A stretch of 64,000 bases of DNA, taken from Hysterangium stoloniferum (lineage: Eukaryota > Basidiomycota > Agaricomycetes > Hysterangiales > Hysterangiaceae). The stretch spans positions 372,001-436,000 of the forward strand of contig WHVD01000019.1 in assembly GCA_015178975.1 (NCBI GenBank), written 5' to 3'. The notes beneath the pieces are model-generated. The model did no database searches, was not told where the DNA came from, and saw nothing but the letters and a program-made list of their open reading frames with translations. This document shows, one piece after another, positions 1 to 10,609 of the stretch. The translations under genes were made by a program, and so were the position numbers. Every line of letters starts with the position of its first letter. Positions within the stretch are counted from its first letter, which is position 1.

Positions 1-127
1 CAGGCAATGACCAAGGAAACATGGAGATGCTAGCCAGGAAAGGGCAGAGTCTGATGGGGCCTGGATCATAACAGGAAGTGTGTAGTTGAGGGTAGAATAC
101 CAGAATAGGATTTGAGTTGAAGGGTAC

Positions 128-933
128 TTGAGGGATGAGGTCAGGTTCCAGTGGATTCTGGATCTTGATACTAGTCTGGAAGATGATTCAGAACCTGATA
201 CATGTATGATGTCCAGGAAATACTCTGTGGAGTCTCTGGGAATGTATCTTCACAACCCTATAAGCAAGGTGGAATGTAAAGGAATTCAAATTGAATGGTA
301 TTTTGAAGTTGGGTTGAAAAATTCATAAGTGTTGTTTTTCTTTTTGATTTTGTTGAATTTTTTGTTTTCTAACAATTTTTGTTGTTAGTTGCACAATGTG
401 CTACAATACCAGGATTATGTGTGAGAAAACCAATGCATCCACAAATTGTAATTGATGCTCACAAATGCATCATGCTTGTTATTGGACAGTTAATAGGCCA
501 CCTGGAAAACCCTGACAAAGTTGAAAAAAAAGTTGAAAGGTTATTGAGGAATCAGAAGATGGTGAAGTCAAAAATGGCAGTCCAGAGATTTGAAGACTTG
601 GGCAAAGGAAAAATGCTTGTCAAAAAGCTATGTCAAAAATGTTGGTTTTGTCAAGAAGGTTGAATCATTTCTAGGAGGTCAGAAATTGTTTGTTGAGTGG
701 GAGAAAAAAGGTTGGAAAGTAACTTGGAACAGGAAGTCCAATTGTTGTGTGAAGAAATATCGACAATGCAAAACACTATTCATGTTTTGGTAAATGAGGT
801 TAAAGGGTTTAGGGAAGATTATTTGATGATATTGAAAAAATTGGTCAAATATGGTGATTGGAGTGAAATGACTGATATTAGTGTTGGTAACAAGAGTTTT
901 GGAAGGCTTGGCATAAGAAGATGGAGAGGTTGA
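128..933 (+). pseudogene. decayed ORF fragments, possibly a relic of the gypsy accessory gene
   Basis: Several short plus-strand frames are open: 128-328, 379-663 and 697-933. The second has scattered Cys residues (around CATIPGLC and AHKC). The third ends in a helical stretch around VNEVKGFREDYL that resembles the C-terminal helices of the accessory ORF described at 1852-5866. A T-rich stretch ending in TTCTAAC and GTTGTTAG (about 360-390) looks like an intron 3' end. I infer a decayed relative of that accessory gene; there is no intact frame, and it could instead be an unrelated dead gene. Confidence 0.25.
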
Positions 934-1000
934 GAAAGGAAGGTATTTTGGATACTTGATTGTTAATGAATTTTTTTTTAATTTGATTTTTTTGACGTTG

Positions 1001-1196
1001 AGTTATTGAAAAGTCAAAGAGTTGAAAAAATATTGATAATGATGTTAGTTGAAATTTTGAGATCTTGGTAGTCTTGAATATTTTTGATGAAATTCTTTGA
1101 TAAGGTTGAAAGCATGTTCAAGATCTTGAGAACCTAACCAAGAAGTTTCTTCATCTGTCCTTTTGTATTATAACCATGCAACTAAATATCACAATG
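1001..1196. other. no gene seen
   Basis: AT-rich sequence with no credible coding frame or structured repeat. Confidence 0.5.
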
Positions 1197-1415
1197 TGTT
1201 AAGATCTAAGCCAAGAGGGGGGAAATGCTCTAGTCAGATAGATTACCCCCTCTTAATTTCAGTCCTCTCCTCTCATCATTATATCCTTAGAAGGCATCTT
1301 TGGCAAGCTGTGACTCCTTATCCTCTGACTCTTAGTGATTTGGCCCTCCAGTCAATTGAGCTAAGTGTTGATTTATACTTGTAATGTACTATCCACTCTG
1401 TTTGAAATACTAGTA
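1197..1415. mobile_element. rearranged fragment of LTR family E
   Basis: It starts TGTTAAGATCTAAGCC, which matches the inverted end of family E (compare 37295). It finishes with ACTATCCACTCTGTTTGAAA, shared in direct orientation with 61404-61425. The two parts lie in opposite orientations, so this is a chimeric remnant abutting the 3' LTR of the left family-D element. Confidence 0.4.
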
Positions 1416-1674
1416 CAAACTAAGATCACAATAAGATGGAATCAGTAGTATTCCAAAATGGGAATATAATAAGCAAACAAGTGAATACTTGTCAATTGAC
1501 AAATTACCAAATGTGGAACAAGGGTGAGATATGGAAGTACAGGAACTATAAATGTTCTGTAGTCAGAAGCCGGGATCAGATATTGAGATAGGAAGCCGGA
1601 TTGGAGACTTGGGGCAGAGGTTGGATGTTCCAGATGATATCAGATATTGAAGTATCTGGGAATGGGTTGTAACA
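1410..1674 (-). repeat. 3' LTR of left family-D element, truncated
   Basis: The reverse complement starts TGTTACAACCCATTCCCAG, as in the LTRs at 37825 and 43305. It runs about 265 bp and then breaks at the family-E fragment. The adjacent internal sequence on the minus strand, GGCCTAACAGGGGGGTAC, is the polypurine tract preceding the LTR and matches the one before 57326. Confidence 0.75.
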
Positions 1675-1801
1675 GTACCCCCCTGTTAGGCCAAAGTCCC
1701 ATAGAGGTGATTAGGTACTGAGCATTGAATTGTCGGTTATGCATTATGTGTTGTGAAATTATGCAAATTTGGAAGTGGGGGGTTTTGGCTGCTGATCTGA
1801 G

Positions 1802-1809
1802 TATAAAAA
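1802..1809 (+). promoter_or_regulatory. TATA box of antisense accessory gene (left D copy)
   Basis: TATAAAAA lies about 50 nt before the ATG at 1852. The same motif at the same spacing precedes the accessory ATG in the right D copy (minus, 57199-57194) and in element A (minus, 16232-16225). Confidence 0.5.
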
Positions 1810-2310
1810 CTTCCAAATATTCAAAATAATGATATTCTTTCTTTAACTTGCATGTTGATTTGTCATCCTTTGTTTGCCACCACTCTGGAAGATTCAGATG
1901 CTGAAATTGCTATACTTGCCAAAATGTCGAAGGTCAAAGAACTTCAATGTAAATGACAGAGGATGGAGGAGTTGAGGCAACAACAAGAGGAGGAGGAGGA
2001 GAGAGAGTTAATGTGGGAATTGAAGGAGGTGGAACAAGTGGAAAACACGAGTTGGAGCAGGTGAAGGCAGAGAAAGAAGCAGAGGAAAAGAGAAAGGAAT
2101 GGTTGTGGAAGGTGATGAAAGATTGGAGGTTGCGGGAAGAGGCAGAGAAGAAACAGCAGGATGCCATGGTGGAAGAACAGCAGTTGAAAGAGAAGTGGGA
2201 CAGAAAAGTAAGTGAGCTGGAAATGTTCCATGTATCCCTGATAACAGTAGACAACAGCAGAAAGCCAATGAAGTGGATGAGGAGGAAGAGGCTGGGCCTT
2301 CAAGTCTAAA

Positions 2311-2360
2311 GGTAAGTGATTTTGTAATAGTTTTGGAATATGACTAATTTCCAAAACAGA
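2311..2360 (+). other. predicted intron in accessory gene
   Basis: A GTAAGT donor, a branch-like ATGACTAAT and an AAACAG acceptor give an intron of about 50 nt. Removing it keeps the acidic exon (ending SSLK) in frame with the cysteine-cluster exon (starting KQKTRAP). Confidence 0.55.
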
Positions 2361-2524
2361 AACAAAAGACCAGGGCTCCAGAACAGATGGAGACTGCCCA
2401 CAAAATTCCATGTCAGTGTTGTGTGAGCTGGGGCATTACTTGTCGGAGACAGAAGGTAAGATGGGGTGGAACCTGTTTCCCTTGCATGGTAAACAAAATT
2501 CTTTGCACTCTCACTGTGAAGTGG

Positions 2525-3928
2525 TGTAGAGAGTTCAATCAGAAAGCAACTTATATGGTTATAGTTTCAAGTCACGTCACAAGCACAAATTCTTATATAT
2601 ACTTTGGCACTCAAGACAAATTCCACACAGCCAAATCAGTTTCATCAATCAGACATGCAAAAAACTCCATCATGTTCAACACTGCATCATCCTCCAAAGT
2701 AACCCTCAGTTCCTACTTGAAACTGACTCCTCACTCCCTAATAGAACTCCAGCCAATAACATCTCAATTCTCTTCATGCTCAGACATCATATGTGAGCCT
2801 GAACCAGCCTATTCATACTCCTCAAAGAAACACCGTTGTTACCTCCATCAAAAAGGTATTCGACCCCCATATGCTCCAGATGATCCTGTCTTTATCCATC
2901 TATATGATAACTCCCATGAACTCTTCCACTATTGATTCGATCAAGTACTCCGGTGAGAGTGTTCCTCACTGTCACAGGGATTCTTTTACAAGGCAGCATT
3001 CACTCCAGTAGGAGGTCATAGAGGAACCTTGGTGAGGATGTTCCCAGTTCAAGAAGGGAGTCAAGTAGAGCCTCGTCGAGGTCATTGCCAATTCATGTTC
3101 CTTGCATGGTTGTGGAGCCTACTCACCACCTGGTTCTAATGCAGATATTAGTTGCTCCTTCTTATACTGCAAAAGTAGGAACAGAACACATCCAATCTCA
3201 GTTCATCGATTGGTAGTATTGTCAAGATTTCAAAATCAAGCATAGCATTTGAGGGTGATGCATTATCATGGGATTCTTGAGTGTTTCTGACTCATTATCA
3301 TTGATCTTTCATCAGCCATCACTTCTATCACTCCATCTCTCCTATTGTCTGACTCAGTCTCCCCTATTGTTCTATTGTGTTTTCCCATTTATCTGTATCA
3401 CATGTCTGATCTTATCTTTTGTTTGTCATTCTCTTATTGTCCAGCACAGCCTCCCCTTTTATTATTCACAGCTTTACTAACATTCTTATTGTGATGATTC
3501 AGAGATGACTCACACCATATCACATTGTTATTGTGACATCATTTGTAGATGTTTGTTTGACCTGTGCTTCCTCATGTATATAAGGGCCTCTCTTTTGCCC
3601 ACTATTGAACAAGCAATTTCGTTGTATCTCATTTTGAAGCTCATTCTTAAGGACAATCTCTTAAGTCTTACTCTCAGTCTCACTCCTATGGCCAGTAAGA
3701 GATACTGTAGTGTCTCTTATTGTTGAAGTTCTACACTCCTCGACATTGGGCTTATGTCAGCCTTTTGTGTTCATCTTTGATTATGTCATCCAAGGTCTGA
3801 TCTCTAGCCTCTCGCCCCGAGTGTGTTTGGTTATAGACTGGTTTCATGAATGACTGTGTTAGTGACCATTATAAAGACTTGACCATTGCATGCAGGTTAT
3901 TAGGTATATTCCTAGTGACAAACTTACA
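2525..3928 (+). mobile_element. LTR-like insertion of 1.4 kb in the accessory gene
   Basis: It starts TG and ends CA, with the 4-bp duplication gtgg on both sides (2521-2524, 3929-3932). The accessory reading frame resumes after it when compared with the right copy. It contains a TATA-like TATATAAGG near 3574. Orientation is not fixed and no coding capacity is seen, so a long solo LTR is the best guess. Confidence 0.5.
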
Positions 3929-4274
3929 GTGGACTCCAAAAAAAGAAAAGGCTCAAAAGGTAAAAAAGGTGGAAAAAACAGAAAAGGTGGAAAAAGTGCA
4001 GTTGTGGAAACCTTGGGAATGGCCAAGCCTGCAGAAACTGAAGTGCCAAATATGGATGATGATACCAGCATTATTGGACTCCTCAGAGATACTATTAATG
4101 TGATGGTGTTTATTAGGATGGAGTTAATGAAGGTTTGGGAGGCCTTAGAGCACCATAACAATGTCCAACAGAAGGGTTTCCAGGCATTGAATCAGAACTT
4201 CCAGAAACAAAATGAGTTCCTGGAAAAGGTAATGGTCAGCATTGGTATTATTGCAGTTTCTGAAAGGTATGCTG

Positions 4275-5680
4275 TGTTACAACCCATTCCCAGATGTTTC
4301 AATATCTGACTTCCGACCTCCAACTTCCAACTTCCAACCTCCAACTTCCGACTTCCAACCTCCAACTATGGAACATCATAGTTACCGTATCTTCCACATT
4401 CTTCCCTTGTTCTGCATTTGGTAATTTGTCCGTTGACAAGTATTCACTCGTTCGTCTATTATATTCCCATTTCGGAATATTGTCTCCCCGATATGTCTTA
4501 TTGTATTCCCGTTTTAGAATACTCCTATTTCTGTCTTATTATGGTCTTAGTTTGTAGTACAATAACGAGAAGACTTATATTAGTTTCCACGAATTTGTAC
4601 TTTACTTCAGATCTGATATCGACTTAGTTTCTTATTCCCTCTTCCATCTTTCTGTACACTTGATATTTGGAACTCTTCGGAACTCTGAATATCTGTATCT
4701 TCCATTGTAAGTCTCACCTCTGAAATTAAGGACTTTGAGCATTTGTGTAGAGGTGCAGCATATAAGCTGAAGCCAATGTCCTGACCCTATGTTAGGATAC
4801 GTACAGGGTGGGTTTCCAGAGAAACCTGCAGGATATCCAGTAGGACTTGGCTTCAGCTTATAGGCTGTGCCCTTGCTAGATCGTGTTGTCCAATTTCAGA
4901 CAGGTGGACGGGAATCCTGGGGAGTCCGGGCGGGGGTCGTGGGTCGGGGGATTGTAGGTCGGAGGTCGTGGGTCATGAGTCGAGTTTGGTAAGAGAGATA
5001 GATGTGCCGGAGCCCGTGGGCTCTGACTAGTGCGAGCAGTGTGATTCAAGTAGGGTTTTAGAGCGGAAAATGTATTAGATTACTGGGGGGAATCTAAGCT
5101 GATTTTCTGACTGGATTGTATGTACAACATCTGCCAGTTTAAATAGACCGTGGAGTGAATGTCATACTGAATCCAGTAATAATGAAACGGAATGAGCAAA
5201 ACATAAAACGGGAATAGTAAACAGCAAATTGGTGTTAGGAACAGGACGGAACAGAGCAGAGTCCGAATAGTGACAAATCATAAACCATAATGGGAAATGG
5301 AGCAGAAGTGGAGTCTGAATTGTGACAGGTCATTTGACTAAAACAGGAACGGGGCTCTGTTAGAGAGGTGATGGGTTTTCTGAGTGGGGTCCGGTGACTG
5401 ACACGCGGGACAAGGTCAGAAATAGACAGAGACGGAGTCCAGTGAGTATTCCGGTGACTGAAACACAATGTAATGAAGTCAAATGTAGACAAGTCTGATG
5501 TACGGAGTCCAGTGGGAATTCCGGGAAACTGATAATGGGTGCGTATAGGGCGCGGGTGGGTATAAGTTAGTGCCCAGAGTCTGGGTGGGATTTCCAGTTG
5601 TAACACCCTATCTGATAGTTCCCAACTTCCCGGTGACTTTCTGATAGTTCCGGAATAAGTTCCTGACATGGCACTTAACA
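4275..5680 (+). mobile_element. solo LTR, family B, split by an LTR C
   Basis: It begins TGTTACAACCCATTCCC and ends GGCACTTAACA, with TSD tgctg at 4270-4274 and 5681-5685. Removing the nested LTR C leaves about 585 bp, close to the intact solo copy at 43305-43848. It contains short TTCCAACCTCCAAC repeats near 4310-4365. Confidence 0.9.
4790..5605 (-). mobile_element. solo LTR, family C (inside LTR B)
   Basis: 816 bp in inverted orientation: the plus strand reads TGTTAGG...GTTGTAACA. TSD cccta lies at 4785-4789 and 5606-5610. It is similar along its length to the LTR at 62829-63646. Confidence 0.9.
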
Positions 5681-5866
5681 TGCTGATAAAGAGTGGGATG
5701 AGCTGAATGATCCATTGGTGGATATTGTTGAGAAAGGTGGGTGTTGGGAGAAAGGCTGGAAAGTGAAAATGGGAAGGTGCAGGAAATGGTGGAGAGTGCA
5801 GAAATTGTGAATGAGATGGGAGTTGGAGTGGAGGAAGGATTTGGAGTACTGGAAACACTACAATGA

Positions 5867-5984
5867 TTGTATCTTTATTTTTAACTTGCACAAATATATA
5901 TATTTTTGACATGACTTAAAATTGTGTGAAAGAGTGTTATATTGGAAGTGTTGGAAAACAGACAGGGAAAAAACAGAGGAAATC
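5867..5984. other. spacer between accessory gene 3' end and pol 3' end
   Basis: AT-rich spacer shared with 55494-55633. The two genes converge here tail to tail. Confidence 0.5.
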
Positions 5985-6758
5985 AGAGTGATGATAAAGG
6001 TCTGGGTTTACTAGGAAAGGTGATGTGGAAATCAGTTACAATTTCCATAGTGTGTCCAAGTTCTGTGGCCAATATCCATGAAGTTTCTTCATTGGTACCT
6101 TCATAGCCTGCCCATTTGACTAAATAAAGCAGTTTACAAGTCTGTTGGTGACTATCAATTTTAGAATCCAAATCTCGGAAACTTCGAATTTGGGTTCTCT
6201 GTCAATGATGACTAGAGGAGGTGGAGGTTGAGTATATTCCAGGATGTTATTGGGAACACAAGGTTCTAACATGGAAACATGGAAAATGGGATGAACTGCT
6301 TGCATACTTTCAGCAAGTTGGGAGAGTCCAGGAAAGTGAGCTGGCTTGTGCTATAATCTCCAAAGGACCTATGAATTTCTTGGCAAGTTTTTTGGAAGGT
6401 CGTGTAGTTCAGAAGAATTGAGCTTTTACAAAAACCTGGTCTCCAATTTTGAAGTTAGGAGGTGGGATTCTGTTTTTATCTGTGGAATGTTGATAATGTT
6501 CCTGAGTGGAAGAAATAGCTTTCTGAAGTTCTTGATGTAACTCATCAAGGTTGGTAATAAATTCTTGAGCACGAGTGGAAGCCAAATCTCATTCAGGATG
6601 AACTGCAAGATTAGGATTATATGTATCCTTTATTGGTGAAGAAGGGAGAAATGCCAGTAGTGGTGTTTGGAGAGTTATTGTACATAAGCAAATTCTGCAA
6701 GTGGAAGAAGGGATTTCCAGTTGTCCTGTTGGTAGTTGCAATAAATGCAGAGGTATTG

Positions 6759-8443
6759 TGACACAAATTGGATTTTACTCAATAAAGTTGAATAAACAAT
6801 TGAAGAATATTCAACAATATTGAATACAGATGCCTCATTCGACAAGGTATTAATTTGTCCTGTTGATAAAGTGTGAGGCAAAGATAGGATACAGAGGCTC
6901 ACAAATAATTAATAGAAAGGAGGACTTGGAAAAAGTTCAATGATTATATAATACAGTTAATAATATAATTATTGTACAGGTTTTCTGACTGACTTCCTTT
7001 GTTCCTATCATTGCCCTTATATACAATATGTCAGGAACCAGAAAACCCGCCAGTCTCCGGCCTCCTGGACCCCATCCTACATGCTCCCGACCCTCTATAT
7101 TGTATAGTTACAACCAAAGTTCCTGCTGGAGCCTGCATGTCAACTTGTTTATGGCTGACTTTCTGTGTGCACCCCACCCTATCTGCACCCAACTCTCTGT
7201 ACCCACTACCAGACAACCTGCCGGGGCCCGGGATCCACTGTGTATGCACCTGACCCACTATATGGAACCCAAAATACAGTTCCAACCAGAGTTCCTGCCG
7301 GGACCCACCCATCACACCTGTCTGTACCTGACATGTCTGTACCCATACCTGTCTGTATGTGACACTCTGTGTCTCATGCACCAGTCCTCAGACTCTGCCA
7401 GACCTCCTGCACATCAAACCTGTCTATACCTGACACTATCTTGTGCACCAAGTCACCGGACTCCGACTGGACTTCCGGAACCCCTCTAACAGAGCATAGA
7501 ACCCTGCTCCCGTTATGGTCAAACACTCTATCATGTGTCTCATGTACCAGTCATCAGACTCCACTGGACTCCGAACTCCACTCTATATACACCCAACACT
7601 CCATATCTCACAGACCAGTCACCGGACTCTGACTGGACTCCCCGGAACCCCTCTAACTGAGCCCCGCTCCAGTTATGGTTAAATGACCTGTTATGTTTTG
7701 GACCTGCTCCCATTCTGTTCCATCCCTAATACCTAGTTTGGTATTTACTTGTTTCATTTTATGTTTAATAGTTCTGCCTCTCATTAATACTGGATTTGGT
7801 ATTATTACATTTCACAGTCTATATAAGTCTCCTATATTCATGTACTTAGAATCCAGTTTCAATCTTGAACAAGTTTGACCCTCGAACAAGTTACACCCTC
7901 ATCTTGATCCAGTCTCTAGTCCTCTTGTCTGTCTGCATGCTTGATTCCTGGAGCTCCCACGGGAACTCCAGAATCTACATCTTCCTTGTATGCATTCTGT
8001 CAGCTCAAAATATGGACATCTGAATGAGTGTACGAGGGCACAGCCCATAAGCTGAAGCCAAGTCTATCTCAGTGTTACTCTTCTGGTAATTATTCTGATA
8101 CCACACTCCTTGTACTACTAATCCCCGGAAACTCCCCAGACCTATTCCCCAGGGACTCCATGGGACAGTTCCTGGGAAAAAGTGTATTCAGAATAAATTA
8201 CCAGAAACCTCCATGGGACTTCCTCAGAACTTATCCTCTTTGTTTTGGAACTTAACACAATATATCATTTACCTATGATGATAATATGATATCAAAGTGA
8301 AATCATCAAATGACATCAAACTGAGACAAGTTGAAGAATAGTCAAGTGAGAAATTGAGTTGGAAATTGAGTCAGAAAGTCAAAGGAATGTTGAAGAAAGT
8401 TAAATTAAATATTATTGAAATATGAGCTTGTATATTCATGACA
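6759..8443 (-). mobile_element. solo LTR, family G, split by LTR F
   Basis: On the minus strand it starts TGTCATGAATATAC and ends TTGTGTCA, with TSD caata (plus strand tattg at 6754-6758 and 8444-8448). The net size without LTR F is about 451 bp. A related copy is seen around 36690-37140 (shared TAAATGATGG, GGGCAATGA, GTGAGCCT). Confidence 0.75.
7029..8257 (+). mobile_element. solo LTR, family F
   Basis: 1229 bp, TGTCAGGAACC...GGAACTTAACA, with TSD caata at 7024-7028 and 8258-8262. The same family as 38377-39620. The conserved R-U5 motif is at about 8034-8068. Confidence 0.9.
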
Positions 8444-9851
8444 TATTGTTCCAGGGTTTGGTTGACACGTTCCATTTGTCTGTCACCTGGATGATATCCC
8501 AAAGCAAAGTGTAATTTCATATTGAGAGCTTTTCCAAGGGCCTTGAAGAAATGGGAAACAAACTTGGAACCTCAATTGGAAGTTATGTGAGATGGAACAC
8601 CATGTTTGGAAAATATGTGAATGATGAAAAGTTCCACTAATTGCAAGGATGTGATTGTATCATGAGTGGGTATGAAAATTCCTTGTTTTGAGAATCAGTC
8701 TACAACAACTAGAATGGATGTAAAGCCTTCAGATGTTAGGAGTTGTTCGATAAAATCCATGGAAATTGAGTTCCAGGGTTTTTCTGGTATCAGAAGTTGC
8801 TTGAGAAGGCTGTATGGCTTATGTCTCTGGGATTTAGAGCATAAGCAAGTGGTGCATGACTTACAGAACTGATTTATGAAACCTTGGAGGTTGGGCCAAG
8901 TATATTCTATTTGGATTAAACCAAGAGTATTGTTAATGCTGTAATGTCCAGAAATTGGATGATTGTGTTTGTACTGAAGTAGGTGGAGTTGGAGATTGTC
9001 AGACTCTGGAACATACATAGATATGTACATCCATCGAGATGGATGAAACCTTGAGAGTCTTAGGACCACCAGGGTTGATTGGGGTCATTGGGAACTTCTA
9101 GGTGTGAACTGAGAGCTGGATCAGAAGTAAGTGTGGAAAGGATATCTTGATGGAATTTTTGAGGTATCAGTATTATCTCATAAAATTTTCTTAATTTTCT
9201 TTGAAATTAATTAGTATTTTTTGAATTTATTGTATTTTTATTATATTTTTATTGTGAAATATAAGGCCTAATTCCTTTTAAATTTGCATAATAATAGCAT
9301 ATATGAGCTCATATAATGCTATTATATCTTAATTAATTAATTATAATTTTTAACTAATTATTTATCTCTTATTTACTTAGTTATTGTTTCCTAGCACTTT
9401 GCTTTACTTGTGCAATGAGCTCTTGAAGTGCAGGAACACATTATGTCATCATTCATGCCTGGCACTTCAAATTTGGGATTGAGGGAATGATTTGTCAGCA
9501 GGTGACAATTACAACATGTGACAGCACGAGTCATTGGCTTTTGCTTCCATCCCAGATCCAGATCTTAGCCTCTAAACTTTCGAGTTCAGGCTTAGATTTG
9601 AACCCTTGTCTCAGACATGGGAGTCATAGGATAGAAAAAGGGTAATAAATAGTTAAACATGATATTATTATTGACTCAGTGATGATATCATAAAATAATT
9701 AAATAGTTAAATAATTAGTTATCAAAATGTATATAAGGAGGGCCAGAAATCCACAATAAATCAACTTATCACACACATATTTTACAGCACAGCTCAGAAG
9801 CTTATCTCATCATCCTAAGGACAATAATAGCCTTAGTCTGATATACTAACT

Positions 9852-10571
9852 TGTTACGACCGTGTCGCAACCCTATCGGCCCCGAGGTTATCGCCACTTG
9901 TCAACGTTTCAAGTCGTCCCCTCGGAAACCATCGGCCCCGAAGCTGACGAATGTTTCGCGAAGATCAAACTCCATTTACGCCCACGTCAAATAACTCGTA
10001 TTGTCTGGTCAAACTTTGATACGTCCCCTTTATTATGTTGATCCGTTCAATCTTATGTTTCGCATATGTCTATCTATATTTGTAGTCCTCGAACCATTTC
10101 CTTTTATCGTAATTCCGCTCTCGGTTATCATCGGCCTCCGAACTAATCATAAACTTCCCGTTCCTAGTCAAGCTTATTGTTAATACCGTGTTCCGCCCTT
10201 CTCCCCATTAGTATTTTCCAGACGCCTGTTACTTGTATATGAACCCGCTGTAATTGTAGTTACTAGACAATCAGAATATCGACTCAGAACACCCTCATAC
10301 ACCTGTATCAGTCTCATACTAAGACTTCCCCCATCCGCCTTCGCGTGCGCTCGCCCACTCCCGGCCCCGACCCCTTGGCCCGACGCTCGACTTGTCCTTC
10401 GATTCCGATCGGTATCACGCTGAAAGGTACTCACTAGGACTAGTCTTCGCCCGCCCGAAATTTAAGGACATCCTGCGGATATTTGCGAGGGCGCAGCCCA
10501 TAAGCTGAAGCCAAGTCCTTCCGATCGGTCCCTGTCGGCCACCGACATTAGTCAGTTTCCAGTTCTTAACA
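9852..10571 (+). repeat. 5' LTR of element A
   Basis: 720 bp, TGTTACGACC...TTCTTAACA. Transcription is predicted to start at 10269, because the 11 nt from there are complementary to the primer site. The R-U5 part contains the conserved motif at 10484-10518. Confidence 0.97.
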
Positions 10572-10573
10572 GT

Positions 10574-10584
10574 ATATTCTGATT
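10574..10584 (+). promoter_or_regulatory. self-complementary primer-binding site of element A
   Basis: ATATTCTGATT lies 2 nt after the 5' LTR and is the exact reverse complement of AATCAGAATAT at 10269-10279 in the LTR. Tf1/sushi elements use such an 11-nt pairing of the RNA 5' end to prime reverse transcription without tRNA. No tRNA-like TGG site is present here. Confidence 0.8.
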
Positions 10585-10609
10585 TCACACTCGCATTTTC
10601 CGTCTAAAC

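Larger units (their letters stand above)
1852..5866 (+). pseudogene. antisense accessory gene of family-D gypsy: coiled coil plus Zn2Cys6-like cluster, interrupted
   Basis: This lies between pol and the 3' LTR of the left D element, on the opposite strand. In order it encodes an N-terminal segment (LEDSDAEIA), a strongly charged coiled coil (about 1960-2240), an acidic patch, a clear intron (GTAAGT at 2311, branch-like ATGACTAAT, acceptor near 2360), then a Cys cluster. The cluster follows C-X2-C-X6-C-X10-C-X2-C-X6-C (codons 2411, 2420, 2441, 2474, 2483, 2504). A C-terminal helical domain (about 3990-4272, continuing at 5681) ends at a stop near 5864. In-frame stops, small frameshifts and two insertions (2525-3928, 4275-5680) make it dead. 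The right copy (55634-57152) shares all parts. The cysteine pattern fits fungal Zn2Cys6 DNA-binding proteins; a regulatory role is inference. Confidence 0.65.
5985..9165 (-). pseudogene. gypsy pol 3' part (integrase and chromodomain), family D left copy
   Basis: Minus-strand frames hold the HHCC region (HNHPISGHYSINNTL ... FCKSCTTC), the integrase start (WNSISMDFIEQ), CNYQQDNWKSLLPLAEFAY, the conserved VHPIFHVSMLEPCVPNN and a chromodomain (LYLVKWAGYEGTNEETSW). Comparison with element A shows many CG-to-TG/CA changes and frameshifts. LTRs G and F are inserted within it at 6759-8443. The relic continues, after element J, at 17655. Confidence 0.85.

Noticed and set aside
1934-2411. Minus-strand Ser/Leu/Phe-rich frames of 86-155 codons.
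   Set aside because: Shadows of the plus-strand coiled-coil accessory gene.
7028-7632. Several 80-150-codon frames rich in Pro, Thr, His and Cys in LTR F (also 38268-38939).
   Set aside because: They lie in a noncoding LTR whose short CTGGACTCC/CCACC repeats keep several frames open; the frames are not conserved between the two copies.
10001-10434. 60- and 84-codon ORFs repeated identically at 16497-16930.
   Set aside because: They fall in the two LTRs of element A; the duplication reflects the LTR pair, not a gene family.
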